Shown here piece after piece: positions 11,037 through 23,861 of a stretch of DNA of 64,000 bases (position 1 is the stretch's first letter; each line of letters begins with the position of its first letter). Under the pieces are notes generated by a model, which was not told the DNA's origin, ran no database searches, and was given only the letters and a program-made list of their open reading frames with translations. A program made the translations under genes and the position numbers. Source of the DNA: Diaporthe sp. PMI_573 (lineage: Eukaryota; Ascomycota; Sordariomycetes; Diaporthales; Diaporthaceae); NCBI GenBank assembly GCA_021399435.1, contig JAJTUP010000053.1, forward strand, positions 310,001 to 374,000, given 5' to 3'.

Positions 11037-14000
11037 ATGGCTGAAGAAACTCCCAACAACCGGCCTAATTCTGGGGATAGCGAATCGTCCAGTCGCAACC
11101 AAACGCCAGTGAACGACAGCGAGGTCAGGGCGGACACGACAAAGACGGACCCAGAAAAGCTGTCCGACAAAGTACCAGAGAACGACAGCGAGGACCGTGT
11201 CGACCTGCAGAAGCTGGATTCCAAAGTCATCAAGCCCCAGGACGACAACAAGTCGGACCCCTACGCGGGCATGCCCTCAGAGCAGGCCGAGATCCTGCGG
11301 CGCCAGGTCGAGACCCCAGACGTCAAGGTGGGCATTGCCATGCTGTATCGATATGCGACACGGGTCGATCTCATGCTCCTCGTTGTTGGGTCCATCTGCG
11401 CGATCGCCTCCGGAGCTATCTTGCCTGTTATGACAGTGATATTCGGAAGTCTGCAGAATACCTTTGCCGGCTTCTTCAACGGCACCAAGACCTATGATGA
11501 GTTCATGGACGGCATGACTGACCTCGTTCTCATCTTTGTCTACCTGGGCATCGGCGAGTTTGTCACCACCTATGTCGCCACCGTGGTCTACATCTACACC
11601 GGCGAGCACATCGCTGGCAAGATCAGGGAGCACTATCTCGAGAGCTGTCTGAGGCAGAACATTGGCTTCTTCGACAACCTTGGCTCCGGCGAGGTCGTCA
11701 CCCGCATCACAGCTGACACGAACCTGATCCAGGATGGAATCAGCGAGAAGATCTCCCTGACCCTGGCCGCCCTGGCTTCCTTCCTCGCCGCCTTCATCAT
11801 CGGATTCGTCATGTACTGGAAACTGACCTTGATCCTCTGCTCGGTCGTTGTGGCCATTATGACCATCATGGGCACTGGTGCGCAGTTCATCGTCAAGTTC
11901 AGCAAAAAGAACATCAACTCGTACGCGCTCGGCGGTACTGTTGCTGAGGAGACTCTTAGCTCCGTTCGCAACGCGGTGGCGTTCGGGACTCAGGATAGGC
12001 TGGCGAAGCTGTATGACGCCCACCTTGTCAAGGCCGAATTCTACGGCATCCGGCTCAAGAGTGCCATTGCTATCATGATCGGCTTCCTCATGCTCGTGAT
12101 GAACTGGTGTTATGGTCTGGCCTTCTGGATGGGTTCCAGATATCTCGTTGACGGTGTTATTCCCCTGCAAAAGGTCCTCACCATCGCCATGGCCGTCATG
12201 ATCGGCTCATTCGCGCTGGGCAACGTCACGCCCAATGTGCAGGCTTTCACGACCGCCCTCGGTGCCGCTGCAAAGATCTACACGACAATCGACCGTAACT
12301 CAGCCCTGGATAGCTCATCCACCGAGGGTGAGAAGCTCGAGAAGGTAGATGGCAGCATCAAGCTGGAGAACGTCAAGATGATCTACCCTTCCCGGCCCGA
12401 TGTCGTAGTCATGGACGACGTGACCCTCGAGTTACCTGCCGGCAAGACCACTGCCCTCGTGGGCGCGTCAGGCTCCGGCAAGTCGACTATCGTAGGCCTG
12501 ATCGAGCGTTTCTACACCCCGGTTAAGGGCAAGGTGTACCTGGATGGCCACGATATCTCGACCCTCAACCTGCGGTGGTTACGGCAGCAGATCTCGCTTG
12601 TCAGCCAGGAACCGACGCTATTTGGTACCACCATCTACGAAAACATCCGCCATGGCCTGGTCGGCACCAAGCACGAGGACGAGAGCCCCGAGAGGCAAAA
12701 GGAGCTCATTGAGGCTGCTGCTGTGAAGGCGTATGCCCACGACTTCATCACCGCCCTTCCGGAGGGCTACCAGACGAATGTTGGTGAGCGTGGTTTCCTG
12801 CTCTCGGGCGGCCAGAAACAGAGAATCGCCATTTCAAGAGCCATCGTGTCCGACCCAAAGATTTTGCTACTGGATGAGGCGACATCAGCTTGTAAGTCTG
12901 TCTGGACGAGGAAATCCAATCCCATCTGCCCGGATGTCTGCTTGTGAATAGGTAATACTGACCTTTGTATCCAGTGGACTCTCGCAGTGAGGGTGTCGTG
13001 CAAGCGGCTCTGGAGCAGGCCGCCGAAGGACGAACTACCATTGCCATCGCTCACCGTCTGTCCACCATCCGAGATGCTCACAATATCGTCGTGATGAAAC
13101 AAGGGCGCATAGTCGAGCAGGGTAACCACAATGACCTACTCGCAAAGCAGGGTGCATATCACGCGCTAGTCACTGCGCAGGAAATCGCCAGGGTCGAGGA
13201 AACAGATGACGAAGACGAATCATCCGAGCACGAGAAGCCTGTGAAGAGAGAGACGTCGAACGGGGAGACCGTTACGGCTGTCGAGCATGAAGCAGATCCC
13301 GATGACGCGAATATCGCCTCGAGACTGAACCGCCAGGCTACGTCCAAGTCGCTCTCCAGCCTTGCCCTCCAGGGACGCAAGCCCGAGGAACAGAACAAGT
13401 ACTCCGTGTGGACACTCATCAAGACCATTGCGTCTTTCAACAAGGAGGAGTGGAAACTGATGGTTGTCGGCCTCATCTTCGCCGCGCTCTCCGGCGGCGG
13501 CAACCCGGTCATGTCTCTTATCTTCGCCAACATCATCACCGAGTTGAGCGTGCCCGTCAACGCTCAAACCATCCCGGGGATCAAGTCCAGCGCTCACTTT
13601 TGGTGCTTGATGTATTTGATGTTGGGACTGGCCATGCTCATCTGTTTCTCGGTCCAGGGTGTCATCTTCGCCCTCGGCTCGGAGCGGATGATCCACAGGG
13701 CACGCGACAGGGCTTTCCGGGCCATGCTCCGCCAGGACGTCGAGTTCTTTGACCGCGATGAGAACACTGCAGGCGCTCTCACCTCGTTCCTCAGCACGGA
13801 GACAACACACATGGCAGGACTTTCAGGCGCTACCCTCGGGACAATCCTCATGACAGTCTCGACCCTCGTCACCTGCATCGTCGTCGCGCTCGCTATCGGG
13901 TGGAAGCTGGCCCTTGTCTGCATCTCGACGGTGCCCGTGCTGCTCGCCTGTGGCTTCCTTCGAGTCTGGATGCTGTCGCGATTCCAAACCCGGTCAAAAC

Positions 14001-15196
14001 AGGCATACGCGTCATCTGCCAGCTATGCCTCTGAGGCTGTCACGGCCATCAGGACTGTCGCGTCGCTGACGCGCGAGGAAGACGTGCTTGCCAAGTACCG
14101 AGAGAGCATCGCCAGCCAGCTGAAGACCAGCACAAAGTCGGTCCTGAAGTCATCGTCCCTGTACGCCGCCAGCCAGTCGTTTATGTTCCTGTGCTTCGCG
14201 CTGGGGTTCTGGTACGGTGGTACTCTAATCGCCAAGAGGGAGTACGGGCTCTTCCAGTTCTTCCTGGTCTTCTCCCAGGTGATCTTCGGCGCGCAGTCTG
14301 CAGGTACCATCTTCTCCTTCGCACCGGATATGGGCAAGGCCCAGCATGCCACCGGCGAGCTGAAGAAGCTCGCGGACCGGAAGCCACAGATCGACACCTG
14401 GTCCGAGGATGGCGACAGGGTCTCGCGCAGCGAGAAGGACAGCATCCAGGGCACGATCGAGTTCCGTGACGTCCACTTCCGGTATCCCACTCGTCCCGAC
14501 GTGCCCGTCCTCAGGGGCCTGAACCTCCAGGTTCAGCCGGGCCAGTACATCGCCCTCGTGGGGCCCAGCGGGTGCGGCAAGAGCACGACCATCGCGCTGC
14601 TGGAGCGCTTCTACAACCCGCTCGCGGGCGGCGTCTTCGTGGACGGGCGCGAGATCTCGTCGCTCAACGTCAACGACTACCGCAGCTTCATCGCGCTGGT
14701 GAGCCAGGAGCCGACGCTGTACGCGGGGACGATCCGCGAGAACATCCTGCTGGGCGCCATGAACCCGGAAACCATCACGGACGCGGTGGTGGAGGCCGTG
14801 TGCCGCGAGGCCAACATCTACGAGTTCATCATGTCGCTGCCGGACGGGTTCGGCACCCTCGTCGGGTCCAAGGGCACGTTGTTGTCAGGTGGGCAGAAGC
14901 AGCGGCTCGCCATCGCGCGCGCCCTCATCCGCGACCCCAAGATCCTCCTGCTGGACGAGGCGACTTCGGCCCTCGACTCCGAGTCCGAACACGTCGTGCA
15001 GGCGGCGCTGGACCGCGCCGCCAAGGGCCGGACCACTATTGCCGTCGCGCACAGGCTTTCCACCATCGCCAAGGCGGACTGCATCTATGTCTTTGAGAAG
15101 GGCGTCGTCGTCGAGGAGGGCACGCACCAGGACCTCATGCGCGCCAACGGGAGGTACGCCGAGCTGGTGCGGCTGCAGAGCTTGGAGAAGAGCTGA
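11037..15196 (+). CDS. ABC-B full-size multidrug exporter (MDR/P-glycoprotein type)
   Basis: Two exons, 11037-12891 and 12975-15196, with an 83-nt intron; 1358 aa. It is a plasma-membrane-type ATP-driven exporter, arranged TMD1-NBD1-TMD2-NBD2 as in fungal leptomycin-resistance and Mdr1-like pumps. NBD1 has Walker A GASGSGKST (about residues 475-483), signature LSGGQKQRIA (about 588) and Walker B ILLLDEATSAL, whose TTG Leu codon is split by the intron. NBD2 has Walker A GPSGCGKST (about 1147), LSGGQKQRLA (about 1255) and ILLLDEATSALDSESE (about 1274). Both H-loops (AHRLST) are present, so both ATP sites look intact. The N-terminus before TMD1 is about 80 residues, acidic and Asp/Ser/Thr-rich. 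Substrate cannot be read from sequence; related proteins export azoles, mycotoxins or other hydrophobic compounds. No biosynthetic cluster is adjacent, which argues for general detoxification. Confidence 0.95.
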
Positions 15197-15714
15197 GTGG
15201 GGTTCTAGGTGAGAGTGGTTCATGATTTGCATACAGGGGTCTTTATACCTGATCATACAAGCGAATTTGGTGTTGGCATTTTGTGGAGCGGAGGCATATT
15301 GGGCCATTTACTGCATAGTATTATTGGTGGGCCTCCGATCAAAGGCTCTTGCATAGATATGGCGTTGGGTGTTGATATTTCGGAGGCATGTTTCTCCTCT
15401 CGTCTCGGAAGATACGGGACGAGAGTGATGGTAGATGAGTAACTCTATTCAAAAGCTTAATGCATTTCGTCATGACGATATTTATAGTTGAGAAGTATGT
15501 CGAGATGCTGCGTGATCCAAGCATCGTGATCCAATCATGTTTCCTGCAAAAGGGACTGCTTTCCTGTAGGCATGTTGGTGCAGTATATCCCACTGAAGAG
15601 AGAAGCTTTACACTGTTGGTAATATCCCAAGAGTGAGAATGCATGGCAGTAGCACGTAGCCTCGCCGGTGGAAAGTTCATCCAGAGTATATACACCCAAG
15701 AGAGCTGTACATCA

Positions 15715-16045
15715 TTCCATGACTGGACGAGCTTTGCTCGGGTGTCCGCTGCGCATCTATCACCCAGCCTTCTGTGGAATAAACCCCGTATAGGTCAACC
15801 TCTTTTGGAGCAGCCTCCTATAGGACAACCTCCTATGGGAGAACCTCTAATAGAATAGCCTCTCTTGGTGAGAACCTCTTACGGGACAACCTCCTATAGA
15901 ATAGCCTCCCTTGGGAAAATCTCCTATGGGATAGCTAGATGGAAGATAAGAAGGAAACCAAGCCACAGAGGCCCCATAATGACGTTTTCCTATTTCTTGA
16001 ATATAGCTGTGTTACTGTAATGATGTATGTAAAGAGTATGCTAGC
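15715..16045 (+). repeat. Dispersed repeat element, copy 2 (head-array-tail)
   Basis: The head near 15725-15760 contains GAGCTTTGCTCGGGTGTCCG, matching the head of the 40-kb copy. The core at about 15790-15930 is 9-10 degenerate 15-bp units such as CCTCCTATAGGACAA and CCTCCTATGGGAGAA. The tail at 15970-16035 has AGAGGCCCCATAATGACG, TATTTCTTGAAT and GCTGTGTTACTGTAATGATG. This is the clearest complete copy. No coding capacity is seen. Confidence 0.75.
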
Positions 16046-17027
16046 AGAGGCCATCTCACAAAACACGGGAATCTGTCCCAAAAGCTTACTTAACCTTCAC
16101 CAAATGGATCGCTGTCCAGCGGGAAGACTAATCTACAGGATGTAAGACAATGCCAGGCCCTTCTCAGTCTGCTCCTAAAGGATATTTACCCTGATCAAAT
16201 TATAACGACAGCTCACCCCAAGGTACGTGACCTTTAAGAGCAGTGCCCATCTTCTGGTGACGAGCTGCACACCCATTGGTGGAACCACTACGTCGCCCGC
16301 GATTGGGGGAATGTTGCCCCAGGTTTGAGCGTGTGGAATTTGAGGGCGCCCTCGCCCGAGCCCTCGGTCCATTCCGAGGAAACAATAAGTGGTTGTCTCG
16401 CATCAGAGTGAGACGGGTCGCGCATGCGGTGCTATGGGGGGACGGCCTGAGATTTCGTGTCCGAGACGGGCGGTTGCTTTCCTCCCGAGCACAGCACACA
16501 CTCACTCGATCGCGGGCTCCCTGGGTTGATGCCCCGGCTGCACGGTCGTCCCGTTGCGTTCGACTCCCTTGCCTGGGGAGTCAGGGCGCGGCAGCAAATC
16601 AGGACATCTCGTTGGCGAGTGACACCCGGGCGAGCTCTGGGGGCGTGGACAGCCGGCAACGGGCGCGCACACGGACACATGGATGGACACGTTCACACAT
16701 ACACAAGTCACCACATGCAAAGGCCATGCCCAAGTTCCTGTTCCGCCAGTCTGGGTCGAGCTGGGTGGCGTCGGCCAGGGCCACGAGGGAGAGGTGTGGC
16801 CTGATGATGATGTCGTGCCTCTTCTCACAGCACACGACTGACAACAAACATAGATATAGGTAGGTCAGCAGTTAGTCAAAGTTCGCCCGTGGCCCAGACC
16901 CGACAAGACCACTATTGACTTGGAGGATTTCCCCAGAGGCGGCGTGTGTTCCTTCAAGTGAGACAGGGCTGCGAGAGGACGGCGTGGAGTGGCTTGCTCG
17001 TTGGGAGACAATCTGACAGGGCCGACT

Positions 17028-17052
17028 GGGGCAGGGCAGGGCAGGGCAGGGC
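17028..17052 (+). repeat. GGGCA pentamer microsatellite
   Basis: Five tandem GGGCA units in intergenic sequence. No associated feature is seen. Confidence 0.8.
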
Positions 17053-17598
17053 AAATAAGCAAAGCAACGACGGGAATAACAGCGAACAGGCGCAGCAACA
17101 GGCACAGGCACACTTTCGGATGAGGCTGCATAAGCCCCGGGGGCACACATGTCGCGGTGGTGTAAGGATGGGCGGCGCCGGTTCCTGAGCTTCCTTGGAT
17201 CCTTCGTCAATGATTCTCAGCCCGGCGGGCCGGGGGCCTTGGAGCAGATTACAAAGAAGAAAAACCTGTTGCCGTGCGACGGCCCCTGCGCTCGGTTCAT
17301 CCTCGCCAGGGCCTGCAGTGCTCAGGGGGCACTCGAGGGCCCAAAGCCCTTCTTACCCTTCTGGAATACACAACCAACTGCAGGCTGTGTGATGAGTCAG
17401 TTTTCCCTTCAGAATGCATGTATACGAACAAAGACTTTCAGACGTAGCGGCTGCAGTCAGTGCTGGAAGTTGGGAAATGCAATTTCCAGGCGCGGTAATT
17501 GGGGGCCCCACAGGAACCCAACATCCATGTGGCTGAGCAAACATGCAGGAACCACACAGCTTGCGCAGGACCTCAGGGCGTCAGGGCGAGCAAAGCTC

Positions 17599-17640
17599 TG
17601 GCATTGACTGGCATTGACTGGCATGGACTGGCATGGACCG
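17599..17640 (+). repeat. 10-bp tandem repeat (GGCATTGACT type)
   Basis: Four tandem copies of a 10-bp unit, two as GGCATTGACT and two as GGCATGGACT/C. Intergenic. Confidence 0.8.
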
Positions 17641-19814
17641 GCCTCGGTCGACGATCTCGGGTCGTCGATCTGGAGGGTCCTGATGTGGAGATGGGATGAA
17701 AATCCGGACACGGGGCCGAATCCGTTCGCCATGCCGAAATGAGACTGGCGGGAAACTGGGAAATCGATCGGGGGTTCTGTCAGCCTGGTTCCTGGATCCT
17801 GCGGTGAGACGATGGCTGTAAGTTTTTTTTATAATTATACGCATGGCTTGGCCATTGAGACGGGCCGCCCGGGCAGCCAACAACAACAGGCGATGGGCGA
17901 CGTGACTGGATTGGAGGTTTTGTGGGGTCCTTTCCCAGACATGTGGTGCTCGTTCGGCAGAGGAATGAAGTGGCTTTGGAGGTCTAGAAGAAAGGATCGA
18001 CAGTCTCTGGTTTGTGCATATATTGCTTGCAGAGATCGGCAGCCGTCTCAGTCACGCACTCACGCGACACTGGTGCTGATGCGAGTGCTGGTGCTTGCAG
18101 GAGGCAGGTCGATGCCATGGCCCAATCCACATCTTATTCGCCCGACCACGCGTTACGCAAGTCTTTTCTTTTTCCTTACACAGCATCCTGCAACGCCCAT
18201 GGGTACGTAGGTACGTAGCTGTACTGTGTAGTAGATAGATGCCTCAGTGGCGGTCTGCGTGGATCTCAGCCCATCTGCCAATGCCAGCGCTCTGGAAGTG
18301 GAATGGCTTGACGAGTTATTGAATTCTGTGATGCACTCTAATAATCCCGCTCTCGTCCCATCTCTGCCGGGCCCCACCTTCCAAGGTCGCCCAGGCCCTC
18401 GAAGCTCGGATTCTTCACACCTGTTCATCCATATGGCCAAGCTCCGCCGGGGGGCCAGGGCCGGGGTCAGGCGCTCACCCCCACCCACAAGTCACCCACA
18501 CGCAGAGAGACCCAACCCACCAACAGTACGTACTCAACACGGCCAGCTCCACCTCCATTCCAGTCCAGCCTATTCCTTCGTACCTACACGCACACACCTT
18601 CCCCTTCTGGGGCCCCTCCAGTCCTTACCGAATTTACCTTGCCCTTACCTTGTCTTGCCCTCCGAGTACCCTCCCCCCTGCCCTGCCTCTTCGTGTCCTT
18701 GAGCTTGTTGGCCTTTCTCTTGTTTTGTTTCCTCTTGTTTCTGCATTGCCAATTCCCCATCCCCACCAACCGCCTTTCCAACATTGACTTGACTTTTCTC
18801 TGGGTCGCGTAACAACAAGGTCTGACCCCGTCCGTATTCGATCGTGCTTTGCCCGGTCTGGGTCAGGCTAGGAGCCGTCCTCTTGCCCTTTAGAGCCTCG
18901 TCGCGTCCTCCACGGCCGGTTTTGGGAGCCGGCCCCAGCCCATGTGCGCACGCCTCACGCCCGCCTGCTCCAAATTTAACTCCCACAGGGAATCCTACAT
19001 TCAAGGTTCTCCCAACCTTTCAACGGTCCGACATTCGATAACGCTGCTGCTACCCACCATCTCATCCCGGCTCTCGCTCACTCAGAACACCGAACCGACC
19101 TTGGGCCAGACCTCAAGCCTGGGTTGACCCTTCTCTCTCCCAAGCTTCATTCTCACGCCCCCCGCAGTTGTTTACCCGCGCCGAGCCCTTCCTCTCGCCA
19201 GAAAACAAGACGCTTCTTCTCAGCGTCATCACATTAGCTTTCCAGCACTTGCGCAAGCTGCCTCTTGCATATTACACCACCTCTCTTCGTCTACAAGTAG
19301 GCCTCGGCCTGGCGCGTCCTATTGGCTTGGCCTTCCACTCTGCGGGAAGCGACTTAATTTTACCCGTCCGCGCCTAAGCTATTCTCGCCCTCGACCAAGC
19401 CAGCAACCAAGCCGGACTGGGCGACTCGATAAAATCCTGTCCTACTGCCACCTCGCCCTACCAAGCTTCTTAAGATTAGCCTTTCCCTCCCTTCCCTTTT
19501 CCCCTTGACCTTGGTCAGCCCTGCTAGCTGTGTTCGTTCCCGGCCCTACCTTGGTGCTTTCGCTACCTTGCGGCTACATTAAAAAGGGCATGGGCCGAAC
19601 CCGCGCCACGAGGTGACGAGGAGCAAATTTGGGTAACCCGCGCGACGATCTTCCACATTCTCACCACCGAAGATCAGCGTTCCGACGACGATCCTTCATC
19701 CAGCTCCCTCAGTGACCACTTCGTCGGTCACCAGTCACTCGTTGAGGAATCTTGGGGCCGCCTGTGTCACCGGATTATGTTTCACATGATTCAAATGTGT
19801 TGTGCAGCCACAAT

Positions 19815-20985
19815 ATGACCATGGCTATCTTCAACAGTCCTCTCGTTGACCACCTTTCACCCGCCAACGCCGCGGCTTCATCCACAGCCCGGCATCACAG
19901 GCCACGGATACAATGGCCCATGGCCTTGGCTCTTGTGCTGTCGCTCGCTTCGCCTGCGCTGGCCTATACCACCATTGACGAGTTGCCAGAGCCAACACGG
20001 GCTCCAGAATTGGCCGAGGCACTCTTGCTGGACACGCACATACCAGTCTTGGACCAGGGGGGGTGGACGATGATGGACCCGGCGGAGAATGAGCTTCGGA
20101 GGAGGGCTACGGCTGCGCCTTCTGTTACTACCACATTCGAAATCACAATATCACCGTCAGCAACCGCCACCTCGACGACATCGGCCAGCCCATTGCCAAG
20201 TCCCTTTGATGGTGGCATAACGAGCAACTTCACCTCGACCACCTGTCCGACCTTTTTCGACAACATGCTTGCCGATCCCGAGCTGCAAAAATGCTATCCG
20301 GTGTCCCTGATGCTCCAGGTAAGACTGCAGTCATGCCCTCGCTGCTTCGTCGGCCCACTTGCCTCATGCTGACAACTTGATACAGAGCTCACAGTCCTTC
20401 TTTGAGGCTGAGAAGTCGCTTGTCAGCATATCGACAGTCCTCGATCATGCGTGTGCGGCAAATGTCATTCGCTGCACCGACTATCTCGCAACAGTGGCTA
20501 GAAATTTGACCGACTCGAGCAATTGTGGCCAGGACTATCAAGCCAACAACCCGATGATCAGGGAAGCCTACCTGGGCCTCATCTCTTACCAGGTCGTGTA
20601 CAGTGCCACCTGCATGAAGGACCCGGGCACGGCTGTCTACTGTTTTGGGAATGCGGTGACAAACCAAACAAACCCGACAGAGACATACTTCTACTATTTA
20701 CCTCTGAACTCGAGTCTGCCGGGCGGTACTGTGCCCATATGCGCCCCGTGTCTAGAGCAAACGATGGCTATTTATCAGGTTGCCACGGCGAACCGAAGGC
20801 AGCCAATCGCCGAGACCTATGACTCGGCTGCCGAGCAGGTCAACACATTGTGCGGCCCAAGTTTCGCAAACACCACCATGCCTGAGGCCATAGTGTCCGG
20901 CGCCGGGTTTTCGACTTTAGGCCAAGCGCCTTCATGGGCGCTCCCCTCGGCAATATTGATCATGGCAGCAATTTTGCTCCTGTGA
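19815..20985 (+). CDS. Secreted Cys-rich, probably GPI-anchored protein
   Basis: Exons 19815-20318 and 20386-20985 with a 67-nt intron (GTAAGA donor, TACAG acceptor); 367 aa. A hydrophobic segment at about residues 36-52 (MALALVLSLASPALAY) follows a basic stretch and could be a late signal peptide or signal anchor. Then comes a Ser/Thr/Pro linker, and from TTCPTFFDNML onward a domain with about ten Cys residues and several N-glycosylation sequons (NFT, NLT, NQT, NSS, NTT). The C-terminus, SWALPSAILIMAAILLL, is a hydrophobic tail after a small-residue stretch, as in GPI precursors. The layout resembles a fungal family of uncharacterised cell-surface proteins (DUF7729-like by recollection). The start was chosen as the first in-frame ATG; a second ATG lies two codons on. 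Function is unknown, with a cell-wall or surface role inferred. Confidence 0.8.
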
Positions 20986-22156
20986 TCACCTAGCCGCACC
21001 CGATACATTGGTCGCCGCGACTGTATGCTTCATTTATGCTGGCATGCCTGCCACCCCATTCGAATTTACTCAACGACTATACTTGGATATATAAGCGATT
21101 TGATACCCCTCATACTATACCTGCTACTGTTTATATTCTATTCTCCTGGGAACTTTGGTCACTTTGGCGGCTGCAGCTGAGGGTATCCCCAGCTCTTGGA
21201 CGGCGTTTCGATTCTGGGTCGGCTCTCTGCTTTATGTGAGAGAAGTATAAGGTTTGGGTTCTGGGTTAGGGCTCATGTTTGGGATTCTCAGAAGGCCTGA
21301 GGAATTTCGGGACGTATCGATACTGGACTGTTTGGGTAGACCAAGGCTCTGGTCAGATCTGGCGTTTTGGAAAATTGCCTACTCCCCCACTTCTTGGGCT
21401 TCACTCATCACCTGTCCAGATGTATCCCTGGGCATGGTCTTTTCTGGACATATCGATGTTCTCCGGGACACACCATATGCTACGTATGCTTTCATGGTTT
21501 ATTGATAATCACTAGATATATAAGAATGACACGGTCATGATAAATGGACCTTGAGAATGGCTTGTGGCTCAATTTCGCGTTCAGTAACCGCATGTTCAAC
21601 TTCAATAATTCTATTCACGGGTCACACCGGCCATTGAATAAGTGCCGTCAATGGCTCATTGGGAGCCGGACGTACAGTTCAGTGGCCTTTCGTAGTTTGC
21701 ATTGCACCACTTCTTCGTGGCCATCTCATATGATCACTTCTACAGCCCCGACCAACATTATACCCATTTGACAAAGGGCAACAGCCAATTGGGATTCGCA
21801 GGAGCTTTTTGGATTTTCCCCTCTCGGGGCGAACAGTGTTACCCGGCCAAGTCTTCGATATCCTCTTACGCGGCCCGGGGTACCCACCTGTCCGGAGTCG
21901 GTACCCAGGGCTCGCACGTCCTCCTCATGGCTCATCTCGGTGGTGTGTTAGCAAAGACGTATCTGGGAGCTGTTGGCCGGCTCTCAACACCAGGTCGACC
22001 ATTTCTCTATGTGCGTGCCTGCACAAACACAGAGATACTTTTGTTGGGCGATTTGGTCATGAGGCACGTCGATTTTGGCCTTGTGATAAAAAGACGACCA
22101 GGAAATTGTGTAATGATCAGCCTATAGCCCCCATCTGCCCTCCCCACATCCTGTTC
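20986..22156. other. Convergent spacer, GPI protein / UTP16
   Basis: 1.17 kb between two convergent stop codons. It is moderately A/T-rich, with no repeats of the window's two families and no supported gene. Confidence 0.5.
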
Positions 22157-23391
22157 CTACCTCCGCTTCTTCACGAGGAACCCGCCCTTCCTCGCCACCG
22201 GCCGCTGCCTCCGCTTCAGCACCTCCTTGGCGTTCTGCGAGTGCCTGTGTGCCTTGGGCGCGAGGCTCCGGTCCTCCTGGGGCCGCGCGACGCGGTACAC
22301 GGTCGACCCGACGCGTTGGTCCTGCGGCCGCCGCGACTCGGCCTTGGCCATCTGCCTCGCGACCGTGTTGAACTTGGGCTTCTTCGACCTGCGGGCCTGC
22401 TCGTCGTCTTGGTCGGTGTCGTCGTCATCCTCGTCCGAAGCCGCCTCGAGGAAATCATCCGGTAGCACGTCGGGCAGCGACCGCTTGTCTAGCCGTTTGC
22501 GCGTCGGCGCCGCGGACACGCTGGGTAGGTGGCCGCGGGCCTGCTGTGCTGGCTCGGGGGGCGCCTCTGCCTCTGCCTTTGCTGATGCTGCAGCGGCCTT
22601 CTTCTCTGACGCTGCCTGGTGCTTCTTGCGCGTCTCGGCCTGCTGCTTGAGCCTGGCGTCGCGCTCCTGCCGCTTGCGCTTCTCCAGCTCTAATTGTCTG
22701 GTTTCCTGGGCGTCAGCAAACAACGTCTCTCGCCTGGCAAGGTGCGCCGTCATGGCTTGGCTTACTTTTCTGCGGCTCTTGTGGCCGCCTGCGCGGACTT
22801 GGCAGCCTGCGCCGCTGCCGCGTGCGTCGAGACGGCCTCCGGGGCGTCGTCGTCACTGTCGCTCCCCTCGTCCTCATCGGCCCCGCCTCCTCCCGCGCCG
22901 GCCTCTGAGAGCTGCGCGTCCAGGAGCTCCTGGGCGGGGGCCTCCTGCGGCGTGAAGAACTCGGCGGGCGCGTCGTCGTCGTTGAAGACGATGTGCTTCC
23001 CCGCGGGCTTCGTCACCGGCGTCGACACGGGGATCTCGACCTTGACGTTCCTGTGCGCGTGCTTCTTCTTCCCGCCCGACTCCGTCACGGTCTCGGTGAG
23101 CTTGACGGAGGAGACTTTTGGCTTCTTCGCGCCGGGGCTCTCGTCTCCGTCCTCTTCATCCTGGCCTGCCTTGCGCTTGCCGCCCTTCCTTGCTGGTGTC
23201 ACCGCCTCTGGCTCTGGCCCGGAATCGTCGCCTGATCCTACACCATCCTGTTCTGCCTCTGCATCCAGGTCCGGCACTTCGTCGGGATTTGAGCCTGCTT
23301 CTGATGAGACCTCCACAACCTCTGCCTTCGCCTTGCGTGCTGGTGTCGTTTTGGGTTTTGGAGACTTGGCATTGGCCTTTTTGGGGGCCAT
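22157..23391 (-). CDS. UTP16: U3 snoRNA-associated protein, UTP16-like
   Basis: Minus-strand exons 23391-22766 and 22697-22157 with a 68-nt intron; 388 aa. Proteins of this family (U3_snoRNA_assoc domain) belong to the nucleolar SSU processome that processes 18S pre-rRNA. The N-terminal half is acidic and Lys-rich, with a HIVFNDDDAPAEFFTP motif. The second half has a charged helix (QLELEKRKRQERDARLKQQA), an LPDVLPDDFLE segment, and the basic end RVGSTVYRV, LAPKAHRHSQNAKE, RKGGFLVKKRR, all family-like. The acceptor used is the second CAG (ending at 22698), because it alone keeps frame from the GTAAGC donor. The first exon frame runs into TAA without splicing. The gene is divergent from the TPR-like gene. 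Confidence 0.8.
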
Positions 23392-23861
23392 ATTGTCCTT
23401 TGAATGAGAGGTCCTGATAATTTGGTTGATTCAGGATACGCCTGGGTTTTTTAATGGCCTGGATTTCACACGGGAGTACTTGTTGGGTCCGCCAGTGTGT
23501 TTGGTTGCAGAGAGCCTTTGCGGGTGCGATGAGATTGGAACCCATTCAACTTTTCTGCCAGGGTCCTTATCGATAACAGCTTCGATGCTGCCTGTCTGAT
23601 TGGTCTTGTGGCTGTCGCGCCGACCCACTCTACTGGGTTGGCCCGTCTGTTCCATGCCAGCCAAGGTCCGACTACAAATCATCAGGTGTGTGAGCTCTCA
23701 GTGAGTGGACCGGAATAAGATGTGATTGACAACCTGCACCTTCATCTCGGAGAGTCGATGTTTCGCAGAGATACTCACACTTGCTCTCACTCTTTTACGA
23801 ACCGGTGGATCTGTGTCTAATTACGACAGAATCGGTCATTCAAGAACGGACTTATGAGCTC
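23392..23861. promoter_or_regulatory. Divergent promoter UTP16 / TPR-like gene
   Basis: A 470-bp spacer between divergent start codons. No consensus element is clear. Confidence 0.5.

Larger units (their letters stand above)
15197..19814. other. 4.6 kb intergenic region before the GPI protein gene
   Basis: No convincing gene. It holds one dispersed repeat copy (15715-16045), small tandem repeats at 17028-17052 and 17599-17640, and from about 18500 to 19800 a strongly C/T-rich stretch on the + strand that looks like a promoter plus long 5' leader for the gene starting at 19815. Open frames such as 16276-16863 have no recognisable domain and sit in GC-rich low-complexity sequence. Confidence 0.55.

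Noticed and set aside
11277..12170. 297-codon minus frame inside the ABC transporter
   Set aside because: Antisense to conserved transmembrane and NBD1 sequence; low-complexity Asp/Gly/His-rich product.
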